Source: Pyropia yezoensis | Lineage: Eukaryota; Rhodophyta; Bangiophyceae; Bangiales; Bangiaceae | Reading direction: 5' to 3' | DNA length: 64,000 nt | Assembly: GCA_009829735.1 (NCBI GenBank) | Contig: CM020620.1 | Span: 5,448,299 to 5,512,298, forward strand | Part shown: one piece after another, positions 29,901-40,807 of the stretch | Numbering within the stretch: position 1 is the stretch's first letter | How the letters are laid out: the number at the start of each line of letters is the position of its first letter | Program-made: the position numbers and the translations under genes | The notes under the pieces: model-generated | What the model was told of the DNA's origin: nothing | Seen by the model: the letters and a program-made list of their open reading frames with translations, nothing else | Database searches by the model: none

Positions 29901-32900
29901 GGCAGGCGCTCTCCCCAAGTGTCTTCCCAAACCTCCAACGGCAGGGTACTTCTACCCGTTCTCCCCTTGCGTGCCGGGAGAAAGGACGGCAGTTACCTGC
30001 TCAACTGGTAGCCGCCTGGACACCCTGTTTGTTCCAGGGGACCTTGCTCGTCCTGCGTAAGGAAAACCTCAAGATTAATGCTCGTATGCGTGTGGGGGAT
30101 AGCCTCCCCCAAGCTGTTACGCCGGTGGTTGACACGGGAGCCGGACCAAGCGTAATCACTGAGAACCTGTTACCTCCGGGCTGGCGTCGACATGCCTGGA
30201 GTGCGCCTACCAAAACCCACATCGTCGACGCATCAGGTCAAACCCTACGACCACTGGGCCGCCTTCCCGTCGCCATCTATGTCAACATTGAACCAATGCT
30301 TTTTCCCTTCCTAGTAGTCAAGACCCTATCAGTTCCCCTTATCCTAGGCTGGGACTTCCAGAAGCAGCATGTCAAGAGCATTCTACCCGGAGAAGGGAAG
30401 GTGCAGTTCAACCATGGGTTTGTGTCACCGGTATTGGAACATCTGGACGCCAAGGTTCGTGTAGCCAAGAACAAGAGGGAACGCATCCCACCCTCTACCT
30501 TGACTCTCTTCAAACCGGTGCTCCTACCTCCTCGCTCGGAGACCAAGGTTCAAGTAACGACCCGGATTGCAGGTCAATGCCTGATCTATGGACGTAAGGA
30601 ATTTCTGGCGAAACACCGGTTATACTTGGCCCACGGACATCACAAGAAGGTAGAAAGGCACACCCCGTTCTCGGTGCTAATCGTCAACGTGAGCCGGAAG
30701 CCAATAACCCACGCCAAAGGCACCCGAGTTGGTACAGCAGAGCCTTACCGGGGGTCCGCCCGTGCTATGAGCAAGGAAGACCTCTTGAACCTGCAACAAG
30801 AGCTGGCATCCAACTTGACGGCCTTCGACGTACCTCCGAAACAAGAGCAGGCTGGCAGCGCTACTCCGAAGCCCGAACAAACATCACCCGGGATGCCGAA
30901 GGTCAAACAAGAAAATGTCCCTCCCGACTTGAAGGAGGCACTGGAGAAGCTTCTCCAGGAATATCGGCACCTGTGGTCGGGAGAGCTGGGCAAGATGGAC
31001 GCCACTCTACACCGGATTCAACTCAAGCCGGAAGCTAAGCCAGTACACCTGCAACCATACCGGGCTGGACCTCATCGCCGGGATGAGATTGAGAAGCAGG
31101 TTAACAAGATGCTCAAGATGGACGTTATCGAGCCGTCTGATGGCGAGTGGGCTTTCCCGGTGGTAGTCGTCCCGAAAACCGGCGGTCACTTCCGTTTCTG
31201 CGTTGACTACCGGCGCCTGAACGAGATGACAGTCAAGGACGTATACCCGATACCCCGGATGGATGATTGCCTCGACTTTCTTGGTGATGCCACCCTCTTC
31301 TCGACGCTGGATTGTAATGCCGGTTACTGGCAGATCCCTCTGGCTGACGAGGACAAGGACAAGACCACCTTCACGTGCCACCTGGGACTATTCCGGTGCA
31401 AGCGTCTTCCTGTTGGTCTCACCAATGCTCCGGCCACCTTCCAAAGAGCCATCGACATCATCCTGTCGGGGCTAAGGTGGAGAACATGTTTGGTCTACCT
31501 GGACGACATTGTAGTCTTCTCCAAGACCCCAGCGGAACACCTGGAGCACCTTCGAGAGGTCCTGGCCCTCCTGTCCAAGGCTGGAGTTACCCTCAAGGCC
31601 GAGAAGTGCCACCTGTTTGAGACTGAGGTGGAGTACCTGGGGCACGTGCTGAGTCCGGGGGAGCTCCGAGTTAATGAGAAGAACATCAAGGCTCTCCGGC
31701 ATGCACGGCAACCTAAAACCCAGACGGAACTCAAGAGCTTCCTGGGTATGTGCAACATCTACCGCCGGTTCGTTCGGGACCATGCTCTGATTGCCCGGCC
31801 ATTGACCAAGCTCACCAGCAGGAAACTTCCCGCTCAACTCCCGGTGTTCGACGAGAAGCAGACCGCGGCCTTCGAAGAGCTCAAGAAGCGCCTGACCACC
31901 ACTCCAGTACTGGCGTTACCCAAGCGGGAGGGCCAGTTTGTTCTGGAGACTGATGCCTGTGGCGTCCAGGTGGGGTGCTCACTACTCCAGCAGCAACCTG
32001 ATGGGCACTTCCTCCCGATAGGCTACTACAGTCGCGTCCTGACTCCAGCCGAGAAGAATTATTCCACGACGGAGCGCGAGTGCCTGGCGGTCAAGTGGGC
32101 TTGCTTCCTGTTACGTCCATATCTTGAAGGACAAGAGTTCCTCATCCGGACGGACCACGCCAGCTTAAGGTGGTTGCTATGTATGGGCAGCAGCCAAGGA
32201 AGGGTCGCCCGGTGGCGCCTACGCCTCTCGGAATTCAAGTACAAGGTGTGCACCAGAGCAGGGAGGGAGCACCACTGCGCCGACACCATGTCCCGGCTGG
32301 AGACTCCTGCAGCCGACACCGGTCCCATTCCGGAGGGAATACCTTGCTTCATCCTCCCGAATGTCGGACGTGGCTGGCATGCTCCCCTGTATGAGACACC
32401 TGAAGCTCATCAACCGGTGACCATTCACCGGATGCTGGGGGCACAACTGACGGATCCTCAATGCTTGGAGCTTCGCCACCAAATGGACCTGAACCGGAAC
32501 AGTCGTTTCTCCGAGTCTACAGATGGACTCCTGGTACGGGTATCACCCTTCGATGGGGCAACTCAAGTCTACGTACCCCCGAAGTCTGCGAGCTGACATC
32601 CTACGCCTGGAGCACTCGTCTCTCCAGGCCGGACATCCTGGCATCAATCGGATGTATGCTTCAATGCGACGGCATTACTACTGGGAAACCATGGCCAGCG
32701 ACGTCCATAAGCACCTGGAGGCTTGTGTTTCTCGTGCAAGGAGCCGGTTGTCCCAGAGGAAGAAGACTTCTAAGCTACGCCTATTCCCGGCGGCGGAGCC
32801 CTTTGCAAGCTTAAGCATGGACATCCTGGGGCCCCTACCTGAAACATCTAGCGGCAACATATACCTGCTCATCGTTTGTGACCGGATCTCCAAGTTCACT

Positions 32901-33989
32901 CGAGCAATCCCGCTGAGGACCATTACGGCGCTAGATGTCACGTCAGCCTTCTGCGAGTACTGGATAGCTGCCTACGGCCCTACAGACTCTGTCTTAACAG
33001 ACAATGGCCCCCAGTTTGCATCCCTGTTCTTCCAAGGAGTCTGTGACCTGATGGGTATCAAGAACTTGTTCACTACGACGTACCACCCGCAAACGAGCGG
33101 CCAGGTGGAACGATTCAACCGGACCCCAGTGGATATGCTACGGCACTACGTGGAGGAGCACCAAGAAGACTGGGATGAGCTCCTGGCTGTCCTCACTCTA
33201 TCCTACAACTCCCGAGTTCACCGGACAACGGGGGTCGCTCCACTCGACTTTGTCACCCCAAGGCGACTGACCAACTTCTCCCTGGACAGAATACCAGACG
33301 GTCTCCAGCCTGCATTGAAGTCAGGTCCCAAGGCCAAGGATGAGTTCCTGGAACAACTGAAGCTCCTGCTGGCCAGAGTCAAGGAGTCAATCTCAAAGAC
33401 CCAGGAGCGATACAAGCGGGACTATGACAAGGGTGTTCGAGAGAAGAACAAGGAACTGGGTGGTGGCGACTGGGTTTTTGTGGACAACCATAGCAAGACC
33501 CGGGGGAAGCTGGACTCTAAGACGGATGGACCTTATGAGATCCTGAATACGGATGGCTGGACCTTCCTTCTAGACGTGGATGGCTCCCCGTACCGGGTGA
33601 GCAGCGACCACGTCACCCGAGCTCCACCGCCAAGCAAATGGGACTTGACCCGGCGCAAGCGGGCCGCAGTACCCTGGCTATCCCAAGAAGAAGGCCGGGA
33701 ATATGTCTACGTCAAGTTTGTCGACCATGCCTGGAGAGACGGGCGCTTGTACCTTCGAGTACGCTGGTTCGGTTTTAACCCGGCAGATGATACCTGGGAA
33801 CCCTCCAACCGGTTGCCCATTGCGGATGTTTGCGCCTACACGCGACGGAACGGGATTGAGGGCACTCCGGTGGCCAGAGCCGGCAAGATCCTGGAATCGG
33901 ACTCGGAGGAGGACCAGGAGGACGGGACCGATCAAGACCCTCAGGACGAGCCGAGCTTACCCGCAACGGATGCGGAACAAGAGGATTGA
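29894..33989 (+). pseudogene. pol: Pol of B1 (one frameshift)
   Basis: Domains in order: aspartic protease (VVDTGAGPSVITENL, near 30130); reverse transcriptase with FCVDYRRLN, LPVGLTNAPATFQ (F to V compared with B2) and YLDD near 31500; RNase H (ETDACGVQVGC, RTDHASLRWLL); integrase zinc region with one CxxC Cys changed to Arg (CVSRARSRL); a catalytic core with SMDILGPLP, LTDNGPQFAS and GQVERFNRT; chromodomain-like VYVKFVDHAW...LRVRWFGFNPADDTWEP. One extra base near 32575 ends the first frame at 32596, and the integrase continues in the next frame to 33989. With the zinc-site change, this copy is probably inactive. Confidence 0.88.
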
Positions 33990-34134
33990 GAAGATGGGAA
34001 CGGGAGTATCAAGGAAAACACGCAATCCAAGCATGGAACAATCAAGGAAAACAAGCACCCGCTCGAGCAACCCTTCTCTCCGCCTCTTCCCTCCTCCCTT
34101 CTCGCAAGACTCTCACCCTCCTTGCCTCCAAGTA

Positions 34135-34860
34135 CTACTCCCGGCGCGGACGCTGTGCCGCGGGAGCGTCCTCCAGCCATGTCTCCGCGGCACGACGGGG
34201 ACCGGAGGAAGGCGGGATGACGTAGTGCGGTGGGCGCGGCGCATCCAGGTATGACGCCATCGGAGTAGTACCGGTAGTTGCCGGGCACTCAAGCTCATAC
34301 AGATATGCCTGTCGGCGCCCCTGGAAGCCAGTGAAGGTCTCTGACCACTGCTGGGCCAAGCCATGCCGCGTCAAAGTCGCCAGAAGTTCGCCAACCACCG
34401 GGCTGTCCGACATCTGGCCGCTGTCCGCGCAAGCAAACACCCGGTCAACCACGTTGTTCAAGACGCTGGCATAAGTACCCAGCACCAGGGAAGACCCAAC
34501 GCCTTCAACCTGCACCGGAAGACGACCCAGCTGGTCTTCAATCATACCGACGTCGTACTGGTCGCATGTCGGGCCACCTTGGTTCAGGTACCAGTCAGGC
34601 ACCCGGAAGCGGGTAAGGCGCAGAGTCGGCGCCGGGATCTCGAACCGCCCCGAGGATGCCACTACCGGACGGTCCACAACAGACCCAGAAACCGGAGTCC
34701 CCAACTCCAGCGGAGGCACAGGGCCGCCGACGTTTGAAGAAGGCGCCCGAGGCAGAACGGCCGGAGTAGTCGGCGACCGCACGGCCACCCCCAGACTCGC
34801 GGCGGACAAGCGCGGTGCCGGAGGAGCTTGAAGCCCCGGCACAGGCGGAGCGGAACGCAA
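34135..34860 (-). CDS. Antisense ORF of B1 (unrecognised)
   Basis: This frame lies between the end of pol and the 3' LTR, on the opposite strand. At least 241 codons are open, and the frame continues upstream without a stop to at least about 35010, with no clear ATG. It begins proline/alanine rich, then has a folded-looking part (RFRVPDWYLNQGGPTCDQYDVGMIEDQLG, VLNNVVDRVFACADSGQMSD, WSETFTGFQGRRQAYLYELECP). It ends 145 bases from the pol stop. I see no clear resemblance to the A and D antisense proteins beyond position and orientation. B2 lacks the whole segment. Confidence 0.45.
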   Translation of the reverse strand: MRSAPPVPGLQAPPAPRLSAASLGVAVRSPTTPAVLPRAPSSNVGGPVPPLELGTPVSGSVVDRPVVASSGRFEIPAPTLRLTRFRVPDWYLNQGGPTCDQYDVGMIEDQLGRLPVQVEGVGSSLVLGTYASVLNNVVDRVFACADSGQMSDSPVVGELLATLTRHGLAQQWSETFTGFQGRRQAYLYELECPATTGTTPMASYLDAPRPPHYVIPPSSGPRRAAETWLEDAPAAQRPRRE

Positions 34861-35286
34861 ACGCGCCGGCCCGCCAGAGGATCCTGCCCAAGAAGCATCT
34901 CCGAGAGACCCACCGGGGGGGTCTCGACCGGGTGCAACGCAGAAGCTGGGGGAGCCCGATCCGTCCCCGCCGAGGGGACCGGCGCCGGCACCGACATTCG
35001 AGGAACCGGAGGCAGGAGAGGGGCGCGACTACCCGAGTTCTCTTCCGCAACACTTGCCGCCGGAACCACGGGCCCAGCTTGGAACTCGGAACTGGACATG
35101 ACGTCCAGAATCCGGGGGGGGGAACGAGAGGGCCAAGGTGAAGCGGGGGGGGGGGGGCAGAATCGGAGCAGGTGATCGGGACCGGGGTGAAGACGCGCGA
35201 CCTCGGCACCGGTGTGGACGTGCTCGAGGCTGTGCACAGTGGCACCAGGCTCGGCCCGAGGACGTGCGGGACTAGGGAGGGAGCTA

Positions 35287-35859
35287 TGTAGCATCCCTGG
35301 CCCCGACTTGGCGCCGACCCGGGACTGCAACCAGAGGGCACCAGGTGCCAGAACACGCCCGCCGTGTGGTGATGGTTGGCGGCCGTGGCCCGTGCCCGGC
35401 ACTGGGATGTGGTGGACTACGCTATCCACACGTGAGAGGGGGATTTCGGATGGGTTTTTGCATACTTGTGAGGGACTTGATTTCAGAGAATTTGAGTGTG
35501 AGATTAGTGAGTGGGAATAGAATTGGTAGTGATAGTGGTCCCCGACCTGACGAGGTTAGACTCGGGTCGGGGCCACTCGGGGTTATGGGGGGGCTACCTG
35601 GCCAACGTGCCGAGGCTCCCCCCCAGATGCACGTTAAGAGGGACAGCGAGGCGCCCTTGGCCCGCGCCCTCAGGAAAAAGACAACTGCGCGTTTGCTTTC
35701 CTCTTCCCCGTGTGCACTACCGTGCGTATCTGTTTGCTCTGCGAGCAGGCACGTGAGGCAACAGGCATACCCTTCTCGTAGCTCCCCTTTCTGTGTTACC
35801 TGTCCCTTTCCCCCCAGGGATATTGACACGTGTCTGAGAGGATCTAGTTTCAAACCACA
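35287..35859 (+). repeat. 3' LTR of B1 (573 bp)
   Basis: It starts TGTAGCATCC and ends CAAACCACA, preceded by a purine-rich tract (AGGGAGGGAGCTA). It differs from the 5' LTR at many positions, for example GGACTGCAACC against GTACTACAACC near base 35. Confidence 0.92.
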
Positions 35860-36724
35860 GGCCCCAAGTCGGGGTCGCAGTTACACCCGGGTCCCGCCAC
35901 CTCGGCGTGCCCCTCCGCTTCCTCCTGTCCCCTACCAGCCGCACGGGGACATCCCGATTAGCGTGGCCGTTGAGTCGTCCACCCCGGTGTCCCCCAACTT
36001 GGGGGCCACCTTCCTGACGGTATACCCCAAGTTGGTTTTACCGCCCACGCCTCTAACCTCAGAGATGATGATCACCACGTTGGTGCGCACCATTTACTGG
36101 TTGGCCGCGTCGACCGCAACCCTTCAAACTTCCGAGACTTCTCAACTTGAGGAGCGCGTTCGTACCGCAGTGGCGACCGCGAGTTGCGAGTCGGTGGCGG
36201 AGTTTATGACGGCCGAGTTGGCTCGCATTGGGGCTATTATGCCCCAGCCAGCCCCACTTGGGCGTGGCAAGCGTCGGGCAAGCCGGGCATACTCGCCTCC
36301 TCGCCGTCGTCGCCGACACTCGCGGCGCTCTCCCTCCGTGTCGGAAGACGAGATGTCTTACTCCGTCTCGGAGTCCTCGACTCCGTCAGAGTCGGAGTCG
36401 GTACGGCGTCTGCGTCGCCAACTTGCGCGAAAGACTAAGCAGAAGAGCCGCCGCGGTCGTCGCCACTTGCGCGACCATGAGGGGCGCGACGGGTCCGACT
36501 TGGAGCCGCCGGCCCTCCCGACTGGTGGGGAGCGTTATCGCCGGGGGTCTCGCCGCTCGCTTCCACGTGAGGGCGAGGGCCGTGGGGTTGGAGAGTCTAG
36601 CATGCATGCCTAGTCGGCAGCTGCCTTTGTTGTGAGAGTGTGAGGGTTAGGGCTGTAGTTAAAAGCCACTCTGCGTACCACTTCGACTTGAATCACTCTC
36701 TTGGCACTGTTACTCGGCCTTCCC

Positions 36725-38265
36725 TCACGCTGAGGGAGGGCCGTTAGGGTCTATCTCATTCCGGGCACAGTAGGCCCGGACCTTCTCAGCGGGAAGGTCC
36801 TCCACATACTCCCACGTATCATCCTTGGCCTTATAGCCGAACCAACGCACCCTCAACATGAGGCGGTCAGTGTCCTCATCCCAGCCGTGGTCGATGAACT
36901 TATCGAACGCGTACTCCTGCGGGCCAAGTTTGGCCGCAGGCAGTGAGGGGAGGCGCCAAGCTTCCAACGCACGTGCCCAAGCTGGGTCGCCTGCAGGCGG
37001 TGGTGCAACTTTGACCACGTCCTGTCCGTTCACTGTGCGGACCCCATCGTCACTTTCGATGGTGAAGCGCCGCCCATCAGTACGAAGGACCTGGTACGGC
37101 CCCTTCGTCTGGAATACCAACTTACCCCCAGTTGGGGTGTGTGAGTGTACCAGCACCCAGTCACCCTGCTCGGGGACATGCTTAGCATTGCGCACCTTTT
37201 TGTCCAAGGTACGCTTGTAGCGCTTTTGTGCTTTTTCCATCTCGGCCCTGACTTTAGGGATGAGGTGTTCAAGCCTAGCAGCGAACTCCGCCTTACTCTC
37301 AGTAGGAGTAGGCGTACTGCCACCATCCTCCCTAGTTGGGAGCGGCCGCCGCACAGCAATAGACCGCACGCGACGGGGGGTCACAAAAGCGAGGGGTACT
37401 TCCCCTGTAGATGAGTGAACCTGCGAATTGTAGGCAGTAGTAAGAATAGAAATGTATTGGTCCCACGTTTTCACGTGCTCACTCACATAGTGGCGCAGCT
37501 GCCGAACAATAGTTTTGTTGAAGCGCTCCACCTGCCCATTAGTTTGTGGGTGGTAGGGGGTGGCATAGTTTGCCTTAACCCCCAACATATCCAGCACTCC
37601 CTGAAACAGTACCGACGCAAATTGCGGTCCATTGTCCGAAAGTGTACTATCTGGGATGCCATACGCGGCAACCCAGTGATCTAGGAAGGCTGACACGACC
37701 GACATGGCCGTGATCTCTGCCAGTGGGATCGCTCGCGTAAGTTTCGTGAAGCGGTCACAGATGACCAGGAGGTACTGGTTGCCCTCCTCGGTCACTGGCA
37801 GTGGCCCAAGGATGCCCATCGCCAACGCGGCAAAGGGCTCCTTGGCCGGGAACAATAGCATAGCCGTAGTAGGCCGCCGTTCCATCAGACGGTTCTGTGC
37901 ACAACTTGTGCAGGCAGCCACCCAACTGTAGATGTCCACCACCATGGACTGCCAGTAGTACCTGGTCCTCAGGGTCTGGTACAGTTTACTAGACCCCAGG
38001 TGTCCACCCGTGGGAGCGTTATGCTCCCTCTCAAGGATTCTGTCCTTGAGGGATGCGGGGACGACAAGTTGTTCGGTCCCCTGGAATACCCCCCTCCTCA
38101 TAAGGAGGCCATCGTCTCCCAGAAAGAACCGCGTCTCCGCCACTGTATCCAGTGTATCCCTCTGCGACTTGCAGAAGGGATCCTCGGCCTGGGCCTTCAC
38201 CACCTCGTCCAGGGACAGGGGCAAGTACTTCTTGTTCCCTGGCGCCTCGGGGTTCAACACCTGAC
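36725..38265 (-). pseudogene. pol: A2 pol, integrase and chromodomain part
   Basis: This is the C-terminal part of the A2 Pol, cut from its RNase H by B2 at 38265. It contains the integrase zinc region (REHNAPTGGHLG ... CTSCAQNR), the core with LSDNGPQFAS and GQVERFNKT, and a terminal chromodomain-like module (YAFDKFIDHGWDEDTDRLMLRVRWFGYKAKDDTWEYVED). The first catalytic aspartate is lost: LAMGILGPLP replaces the LAMDILGPLP of family D. The stop at 36725 is only about 110 bases from the stop of the antisense ORF on the other strand. Confidence 0.88.
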
Positions 38266-38837
38266 TGTAGCATCCCTGGCCCCGACTTGGCGCCGACCCG
38301 GGACTGCAACCAGAGGGCACCAGGTGCCAGAACACGCCCGCCGTGTGGCGATGGTTGGCGGCCGTGGCCCGTGCCCGGCACTGGGATGCGGTGGACTACG
38401 CTATCCACACGCGAGAGAGGGATTTCTGATGTGTTTTTGCATATTTGTGAGGGACTTGATTTGAGAGAATTTGAGTGTGAGATTAGTGAGTGGGAATAGA
38501 ATTAGTAGTGATAGTGGCCCCCGACCTGACGAGGTTAGACTCGGGTCGGGGCCACTCGGGGTTATGGGGGGGTTACCGGGCCAACGTGCCGGGGTTCCCC
38601 CAGATGCACGTTAAGAGGGACAGCGAGGCGCCCTCGGCCCGCGCCCTCAGGGAAAAAGACAACTGCGCGTTTGCTTTCCTCTTCCCCGTGTGCACTACCG
38701 TGCGTATCTGTTTGCCCTGCAAGCAGGCACGTGAGGCAACAGGCATACCATTCTCGTAGTTCCCCTTTCTGCGTTACCTGTCCCTTTCCCCCGAGGGATA
38801 TTGACACGTGTCTGAGAGGATCGAGTTTTATACCACA
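38266..38837 (+). repeat. 5' LTR of B2 (572 bp)
   Basis: It runs from TGTAGCATCC to TTATACCACA. Hairpin arms AGTGGCCCCCGACC and GGTCGGGGCCACT lie near 38512-38555. It appears identical to the 3' LTR. Confidence 0.93.
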
Positions 38838-38841
38838 TATT

Positions 38842-38859
38842 TGGTGGAGCAGCAGGGGA
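38842..38859 (+). promoter_or_regulatory. Primer-binding site of B2
   Basis: TGGTGGAGCAGCAGGGGA, four bases after the LTR, as in B1. Confidence 0.88.
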
Positions 38860-39046
38860 TTGGAGTGTTTGAGAAGAGACATTTGGGAGCAGCGGTTGCG
38901 TTGTTCCTATTCTGTCTTTTTCTGTGGTTTGGGAATTATTTGCACCCGTTCACGGGAACCCCATTCCTGGCTCTCCAACCCCTCTCTTGTGGTCTTGCGA
39001 TCTTTGGACACGCAGGTAACTGGACTGTGGCTGTCAAGAGACCAAC

Positions 39047-40807
39047 ATGGCTACCCTCCCTGGCACGACGGTGCCCGAAGGGGTAGACCCCGCGTCCCTT
39101 GACGCATCCCTGGTCACCGCGGGGGACGGTGCCCAACCCGGCGTTCTCCCTACGGGTGAAGCAGACCTGGGCGTGACATCCGGTAGTGAACTGGAGTCTA
39201 CAGGCGGCCAAGTACCGCCTGCTCCCGTTCCTCCGGCTGTTCCTCCTGTGGGAGCCACCCCGGGGTCAACGGCGTTTGAGTCCGCTCGCAGCAGACGTCT
39301 CCCTCCTGTCGGTTCTACTCCTCAACCTCCAGGGATAGCCCCTGGTGTGTTTACTCCTGGACCCACACATGGCAGCTGGGTGTATACACCTCTTCCTGTG
39401 GGCACTAGCAGTGCCAGAGGCACCGCTATGACTGGTTCTACGGGTCTTCCTGAGACTTCGACTCCTGGGGCCGGCCAAGCTTTTCCTCCCCTTGCGTCCT
39501 ATGGGGCGGGGAGCTCCAAGACCGGTAACCGGAGCAGCCGTAGGCGTCGGCGTCGTCGCCGTCGCTCTAGCACCAGCGAGACCAGTTCCTCCAGCTCTGA
39601 GGAGGGATATGACTGGGACGCATCTCCCGGTCCTACCCGGCGCAGGCTAGTCGAGTTCGACTTCCCTGCCCACCAAGTGGGAGATGCCACCCTGAACAAG
39701 GTCACGTATTGGGGTAACTACCGGCTGGAGAACCAAGACCAAGGTTACACCCGGAAGATGGCCAAGAAGATGGCATCCCTGAACCGGCGCATGCAGCCGA
39801 GCTTTGGGGGACATCCTAAGTTTTCCGGGAAGAGACCGGCGCTTATCTTTGCCTTCCTGCGCCGGTTTGTCGAGGCATGCAATGACAACGATGTGTCTGA
39901 GGGCAAGGCTCTCTACCTCCTGGTTAACTTCATGACCGGAGAAGCGGAACAGCGGTTTGCACAGGTACTACCAGACTCTGCCGGGCACATTGTTGGACGT
40001 ACCGTCGCGAGTTATCCGGAGGCGGTCAACTGGCTCCTGTCCAACTACGCAGACGCGGACTCCCTGCGTAAGGCAGTCGGTAGGCTGAACCGGGCAACCA
40101 TGGAGAGACAAGAGACTCCAGAGGCCTTCGCCCGTCGTGTCCGGGAGATGAGCGATGCTTGTGGCAACGTTTACCCTGAGGACAGGCTCAAGATGATCTT
40201 CTCGGAGGGGCTTCCTGAATATCTTCAAGTGGATGCGGAGAACTACAACCAGGAACATCAAGAACATACCTTCCAGCAGTTGATGGCCTACACCCAGGGC
40301 AAGCACCGGCAAGCCAAGGCCCTCCAGGCTCCTATGGTATCAACTCCCAAGCCGTTGTCGCGAGTTCGTCCCGGACCCGACAAGTATAAGGGAGGTGATA
40401 ACCCTGTACCGGTACTCGCAGTTGGCGAGGCCTCACCCATGGAGTCAAGGGACAAGTGGGGCGGCTTCGTCTCTAAGGAGCAACCTTCCCTGGTCGCCCC
40501 CAAGCAGATCAGGAACCAGCGGTTCCGGTCTTGCTGGCTGTGCCAGAAGGAGGATCATATGTCCTACCAGTGCCCGACCATTCCCAAGGATCTCCAGGAG
40601 AAACTCAAGCGTCAAGGACTGGTGTTTGCAAAGGCGGTCAACTGGGCTGACCGGCGGGCACCCTCCAAGATGGACAAGGCACAGGTACATGCCATCCGAG
40701 TGGCAACCTTACAGAGCATCACAGAGGCTCTGGCAAGGGAAGCTCCCACGGACTTTGACCTGGAGACCGAAACCTCTAAGGACTCCTCGGATCCGGGAAA
40801 CGAGTAG
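39047..40807 (+). CDS. gag: Gag polyprotein of B2
   Basis: This is an intact 586-aa capsid precursor with ATG at 39047. Layout: Pro/Thr-rich N-terminus; an arginine run followed by SSTSETSSSSSEEGYD (about residues 165-195), an RS-like basic/acidic segment; retro-gag core with FSGKRPALIFAFLRRFVEACNDND and EAVNWLLSNYADADSLRKAVGRLNRAT; and a CX2CX4HX4C zinc knuckle, CWLCQKEDHMSYQC, near residue 503. Both positions that are stop codons in B1 are sense here (TCG at 40202, GAA at 40769). The stop overlaps the -1 pol frame. Confidence 0.93.
   Translation: MATLPGTTVPEGVDPASLDASLVTAGDGAQPGVLPTGEADLGVTSGSELESTGGQVPPAPVPPAVPPVGATPGSTAFESARSRRLPPVGSTPQPPGIAPGVFTPGPTHGSWVYTPLPVGTSSARGTAMTGSTGLPETSTPGAGQAFPPLASYGAGSSKTGNRSSRRRRRRRRRSSTSETSSSSSEEGYDWDASPGPTRRRLVEFDFPAHQVGDATLNKVTYWGNYRLENQDQGYTRKMAKKMASLNRRMQPSFGGHPKFSGKRPALIFAFLRRFVEACNDNDVSEGKALYLLVNFMTGEAEQRFAQVLPDSAGHIVGRTVASYPEAVNWLLSNYADADSLRKAVGRLNRATMERQETPEAFARRVREMSDACGNVYPEDRLKMIFSEGLPEYLQVDAENYNQEHQEHTFQQLMAYTQGKHRQAKALQAPMVSTPKPLSRVRPGPDKYKGGDNPVPVLAVGEASPMESRDKWGGFVSKEQPSLVAPKQIRNQRFRSCWLCQKEDHMSYQCPTIPKDLQEKLKRQGLVFAKAVNWADRRAPSKMDKAQVHAIRVATLQSITEALAREAPTDFDLETETSKDSSDPGNE
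40795..40801 (+). promoter_or_regulatory. -1 frameshift heptamer at the B2 gag-pol junction
   Basis: G GGA AAC sits in the gag frame with only one codon (GAG) before the TAG stop. The -1 frame is open from 40777 through to 44949. There is no ATG near the pol start, which favours frameshifting over reinitiation. Confidence 0.8.

Larger units (their letters stand above)
27358..35859 (+). mobile_element. Family B Ty3/gypsy element B1 (8502 bp)
   Basis: This is a complete element inserted in the A2 antisense ORF. The 5-bp target duplication GGCCC is at 27353-27357 and 35860-35864, and the uninterrupted site is visible in A3 near 50694. LTRs are 573 bp each and differ at many positions, so this is not a recent insertion. 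gag and pol are broken. It keeps the full region between pol and the 3' LTR, with an antisense ORF. Confidence 0.93.
26163..36613 (+). pseudogene. Antisense ORF of A2 (split by B1, one nonsense codon)
   Basis: This is an unrecognised protein of about 640 codons on the strand opposite gag-pol: 26163-27357, then 35865-36613 after the B1 insertion. The start is ATG at 26163 (MATPGVETDSLDERM). Features: LRCGRLGTAMGRVWDRLREKYP; PEWWPQVEVPYGFSALLPRLLDHFG; VWVARELHDGRVVLREGLGIGDYPYAPGV; and an Arg/Ser-rich C-terminus (AYSPPRRRRRHSRRSPS, RRLRRQLARKTKQKSRRGRRH) that suggests RNA or nuclear binding. A3 encodes CAG where A2 has TAG (26964-26966). The stop at 36613 is only about 110 bases from the end of the convergent pol. 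It is related by eye to the family D antisense ORF (56753-58627). No known domain, membrane segment or envelope hallmark is seen. Confidence 0.75.
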
